From CSSed11-175R1 sp041685735 (GTDB taxonomy: Bacteria > Actinomycetota > Nitriliruptoria > Nitriliruptorales > Nitriliruptoraceae), in contig JAWLFE010000001.1 in assembly GCA_041685735.1 (NCBI GenBank), positions 1 to 64,000 of the forward strand: a DNA stretch of 64,000 bases, read 5' to 3'. This document shows, in pieces, positions 62,008 through 64,000 of the stretch (position 1 is its first letter; every line of letters begins with the position of its first letter). Below the pieces are notes generated by a model. The model did no database searches. It had not been told where the DNA came from and worked only from the letters and a program-made list of their open reading frames with translations. Both the position numbers and the translations under genes were made by a program.

Positions 62008-62271
62008 GTGACCGCGACCTACACGCTGGAGGAGGCGCAGGCGCTGCTGCCCGAGGCCCGACGCCGGATCGCGCAGGCGCAGGCCCTGCTGGCCGACCTC
62101 CGGGCGATGCTGCAGGCGCTGCTGGACTTCCCGGCCCGGGCGGTCCTCGACGGCACGGACATCGAGGTGCTCCTGTGCTGGCGGGACGACGAGGACGCGA
62201 TCGCCTACTACCACCCGGCCGCGTCCGGCTACCGGGGACGTGAGCCGATCGCGATGCTCGACCGGGTCTGA
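62008..62271 (+). CDS. Short DUF2203 protein
   Basis: This 87-residue protein begins YTLEEAQALLPEARRRI and ends LLCWRDDEDAIAYYHPAASGYRGREPI, the two ends of DUF2203 proteins. Family members are about 120-130 residues with a longer central helical part; here that part seems to be missing, without a frameshift. GTG 62008 is four bases after the previous stop, so the two are probably co-transcribed. Function unknown. Confidence 0.75.
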   Translation: MTATYTLEEAQALLPEARRRIAQAQALLADLRAMLQALLDFPARAVLDGTDIEVLLCWRDDEDAIAYYHPAASGYRGREPIAMLDRV

Positions 62272-62296
62272 ACCGGAGGTGGTGACCTGACGTGCC

Positions 62297-63454
62297 TCAG
62301 GCTGGCGTGGACAGGTGGTCGATCAGGCGCCCGATGAAGTCGTCACAGGCGGCCAGCTGGTCGATCTCGATCCACTCGTCGGGAGTGTGCGCCTGTTCGA
62401 TGCTGCCGGGTCCGGTCACGACCGTCGACAGGCCGGCGGCCTGGAAGTGCCCGCCGTCCGTTCCGAACGGCACGGTCCGTCCGGGTCCGTCGTACCCGGT
62501 CAACGTCCGCGCGAGCGCCTCGGCTGCGCCGTCGGTCTCCGCGGCCAGGGCCCGGGCGGTGGCCAGCGACTCGATCCGTAGATCACCGACGCCGGTCGCG
62601 CGGCGCAGCCGGGGCAGCACGTGTTCCTGTGCGTGGGTCTCGATCGCGTCGCGGAGCGCCGTGGAGTCGTCTGCGGGAACGGGCCGGTACTCGAAGGTCA
62701 GCTCGGCCCGGCGGGGGACGATGTTGATCGCCTGACCGCCGTCGATCGTGGCGAGGTTGAAGGTGGTGTAGGGCGGGTCGAAGCGCGGGTCGGCGGCGGC
62801 TTCCCGGTGGTGGTCGGCCAGGTCGTCGATGAAGGTGGCGAGCCGGGTGAGTGCGGCGATCGCGTTGGCCGCACGCTGCGGCTGGCTGGAGTGGCCGTCG
62901 AGCCCGTCGACCACGACCCGGAAGGCACGGACACCCTTGTGTGCGGTGACGACCTCCATGGAGGTCGGTTCCCCGATGATCACGGCGACCGGTCGCGGGT
63001 AGCCGGCCAGCAGGCCCTGGACGGCCGACGGCGCCCCGACCGTGCCGATCTCCTCGTCGTAGGTGAGCGCGAACAGCAGCGGGCGGTCCAGCGACGCACC
63101 GGCCATGCGGGGCAGGGCCGCGAGCGCGGACGCCAGGAACCCCTTCATGTCGCTCGTCCCACGACCGTAGAAGCGTCCGTCGGCCTCCGTGAGCGTGAAC
63201 GGGTCCCGTGACCACGGTTGTCCCTCGACCGGCACACAGTCGAGGTGGCCGCTGAGCACGACGCCGCCCGGGCGCTCGGGACCGACGCGGGCCAACAGGT
63301 TCGCCTGGGCGCCGTCCGGGCTCAGGACCCGGCTGTGCGGGATGTCGTGCGCGTCGAAGAGGCGCTCGATGTACGCCACGAGGTGCAGGTTCGAGGTCCG
63401 ACTGGTGGTGTCCAGACCCACCAGGTCGGCCAGGAGTTCGTGGGTGCGACTCAC
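62297..63454 (-). CDS. Acetylornithine deacetylase-type M20 peptidase (ArgE/DapE)
   Basis: This 385-residue metallohydrolase shows LSGHLDCVPVEGQPW (zinc His and Asp), FYGRGTSDMKGFLASAL, TYDEEIGTVGA (catalytic Glu pair), the lid motif VDGLDGHSSQP and GTDGGHFQAAGLSTVVTGPGSIEQAHTPDEW. The sequence is closest to acetylornithine deacetylase, which makes ornithine for arginine synthesis, but related DapE or carnosinase-like roles are possible. GTG 63454 overlaps the upstream exoribonuclease stop by three bases, so both are transcribed together. Confidence 0.87.
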   Translation of the reverse strand: MSRTHELLADLVGLDTTSRTSNLHLVAYIERLFDAHDIPHSRVLSPDGAQANLLARVGPERPGGVVLSGHLDCVPVEGQPWSRDPFTLTEADGRFYGRGTSDMKGFLASALAALPRMAGASLDRPLLFALTYDEEIGTVGAPSAVQGLLAGYPRPVAVIIGEPTSMEVVTAHKGVRAFRVVVDGLDGHSSQPQRAANAIAALTRLATFIDDLADHHREAAADPRFDPPYTTFNLATIDGGQAINIVPRRAELTFEYRPVPADDSTALRDAIETHAQEHVLPRLRRATGVGDLRIESLATARALAAETDGAAEALARTLTGYDGPGRTVPFGTDGGHFQAAGLSTVVTGPGSIEQAHTPDEWIEIDQLAACDDFIGRLIDHLSTPA

Positions 63455-64000
63455 GCTGGGCCGCTGGCTGGTGCACCCAGTCGCCAGGTCGTGCGCCCGG
63501 TGTTGTCCAGGCCGACGAAGCGCACCGTGATCCGTGAGCCGACCCGCCAGGGTCCCGAGGTGGTGTCGAGCCCGTGGTCGTCGATCTGCAGCGAACCGCG
63601 CTCGCGGTCCGGGAGTCCGAGCGCCCGTTCGGCGGTCACGAAGGCACCGATCCCCAACCGGGGGAGCCGGATCTTCAGCCCGTTGACGGTCACGCCGGTC
63701 ACGGTGGCGGGTTCGGGTTCCCCGAGGAACCCGCGATCGAGCAGGATGGCCCACAGGTCGCCGCGCTCGCGGGCCTGGAGGAAGTTCATCGCGCCGGAGC
63801 GGGCATCGAGCCAGCCCGCCAGCGCGGCCAGGTCATCACCCGTGTAGGGCAGGGCCTCACCGGCGACGGCCGCGCGCAGCTGCCGATGGACCACGAGGTC
63901 GGCGTACCGACGGATCGGCGAGGTGAAGTGGGTGTAGGCCCCGGACGCCAGTCCGCGGTGGTGCTTCGGGTCGGGATCGTAGGTCGCGCGGGCGGTGGAA
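63451..64000 (-). CDS. RNB-family exoribonuclease, C-terminal part (runs off the edge)
   Basis: The visible 183 residues are the 3' end of a larger gene that begins beyond the window. They contain YTHFTSPIRRYADLVVHRQL, the end of the RNB catalytic domain of RNase II/R, followed by a C-terminal S1-like beta part (VTGVTVNGLKIRLPRLGIGAFV). RNase II/R-type enzymes degrade RNA from the 3' end. The stop overlaps the start of the deacetylase gene. Confidence 0.88.
   Translation of the reverse strand, partial: STARATYDPDPKHHRGLASGAYTHFTSPIRRYADLVVHRQLRAAVAGEALPYTGDDLAALAGWLDARSGAMNFLQARERGDLWAILLDRGFLGEPEPATVTGVTVNGLKIRLPRLGIGAFVTAERALGLPDRERGSLQIDDHGLDTTSGPWRVGSRITVRFVGLDNTGRTTWRLGAPASGPA

Noticed and set aside
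1..64000. tRNA, rRNA, CRISPR array, insertion sequence or prophage
   Set aside because: Reading both strands I found no T-loop-type tRNA ends, no rRNA-like stretches, no regularly spaced repeats with spacers, and no transposase, integrase or phage structural gene.

Overview
The window is very GC-rich (roughly 70%), densely packed, and uses many GTG starts and 1-4 base stop/start overlaps. Gene content (NAD-dependent glutamate dehydrogenase of the 1,600-residue type, LepA, HemW, an ECF sigma/anti-sigma pair, PucR and DUF4916 proteins, a DUF6131-like small membrane protein, RecBCD) points to a chromosomal segment of an actinobacterium. The acidic, Asp-rich linkers of its lipoproteins and the SLH-domain protein would fit a deep-branching, possibly salt- or alkali-adapted lineage such as the Nitriliruptoria; that placement is inference. 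I saw no rRNA, tRNA, CRISPR, phage or insertion sequence.

Layout. 1-17 kb is mostly housekeeping: NAD-glutamate dehydrogenase, rpsT with a strong terminator, a zinc alcohol dehydrogenase, lepA, a DUF1269 protein, hemW, an iodotyrosine-deiodinase-like nitroreductase, an ECF sigma factor coupled to a membrane anti-sigma-like protein, a MarR regulator, an SLH protein, and an Lrp/AsnC regulator divergent from an aromatic-amino-acid-decarboxylase-type PLP enzyme.

17-30 kb is a catabolic island: class I glutamine amidotransferase, cytochrome P450, glutamine-synthetase-like ligase, HpaE-like aldehyde dehydrogenase, a fumarylacetoacetate-hydrolase-family enzyme, an acetoacetate-decarboxylase-family enzyme, a class III extradiol dioxygenase resembling homoprotocatechuate 2,3-dioxygenase, a class III aminotransferase and a deaminase. 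Four copies of one inverted repeat, GTTCGG-N2-CCGAAC (one with a mismatch), sit in front of its transcription units and in three of them abut the same CTAYC sequence. The cluster therefore looks like one regulon for breaking down an aromatic (perhaps amine-bearing) compound. The adjoining 30-38.6 kb operon encodes a branched-chain-amino-acid-type ABC importer, a PucR regulator, an acyl-CoA synthetase and an alpha/beta hydrolase, all tightly overlapped.

38.6-48 kb is mixed: DUF4916 (NUDIX-like) protein, a 52-residue membrane protein, a phosphofructokinase with the pyrophosphate-type residues, a Gfo/Idh/MocA oxidoreductase, a second solo AAA ATPase paralogous to the one at 23-24 kb, and a GAF-GAF-GGDEF-EAL protein. 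Before the latter lies a 927-base non-coding stretch with a terminator, a series of small hairpins sharing a TCGC loop, a larger nested inverted repeat and an array of 11-base-period repeats with DnaA-box-like words. Two lipoproteins follow.

48-61 kb is a continuous DNA-repair operon, sbcD-sbcC-recC-recB-recD, with overlapping genes throughout. The window ends with a molybdopterin-domain protein, a short DUF2203 protein, an ArgE/DapE-type deacetylase and the 3' part of an RNB-family exoribonuclease gene that runs off the right edge.
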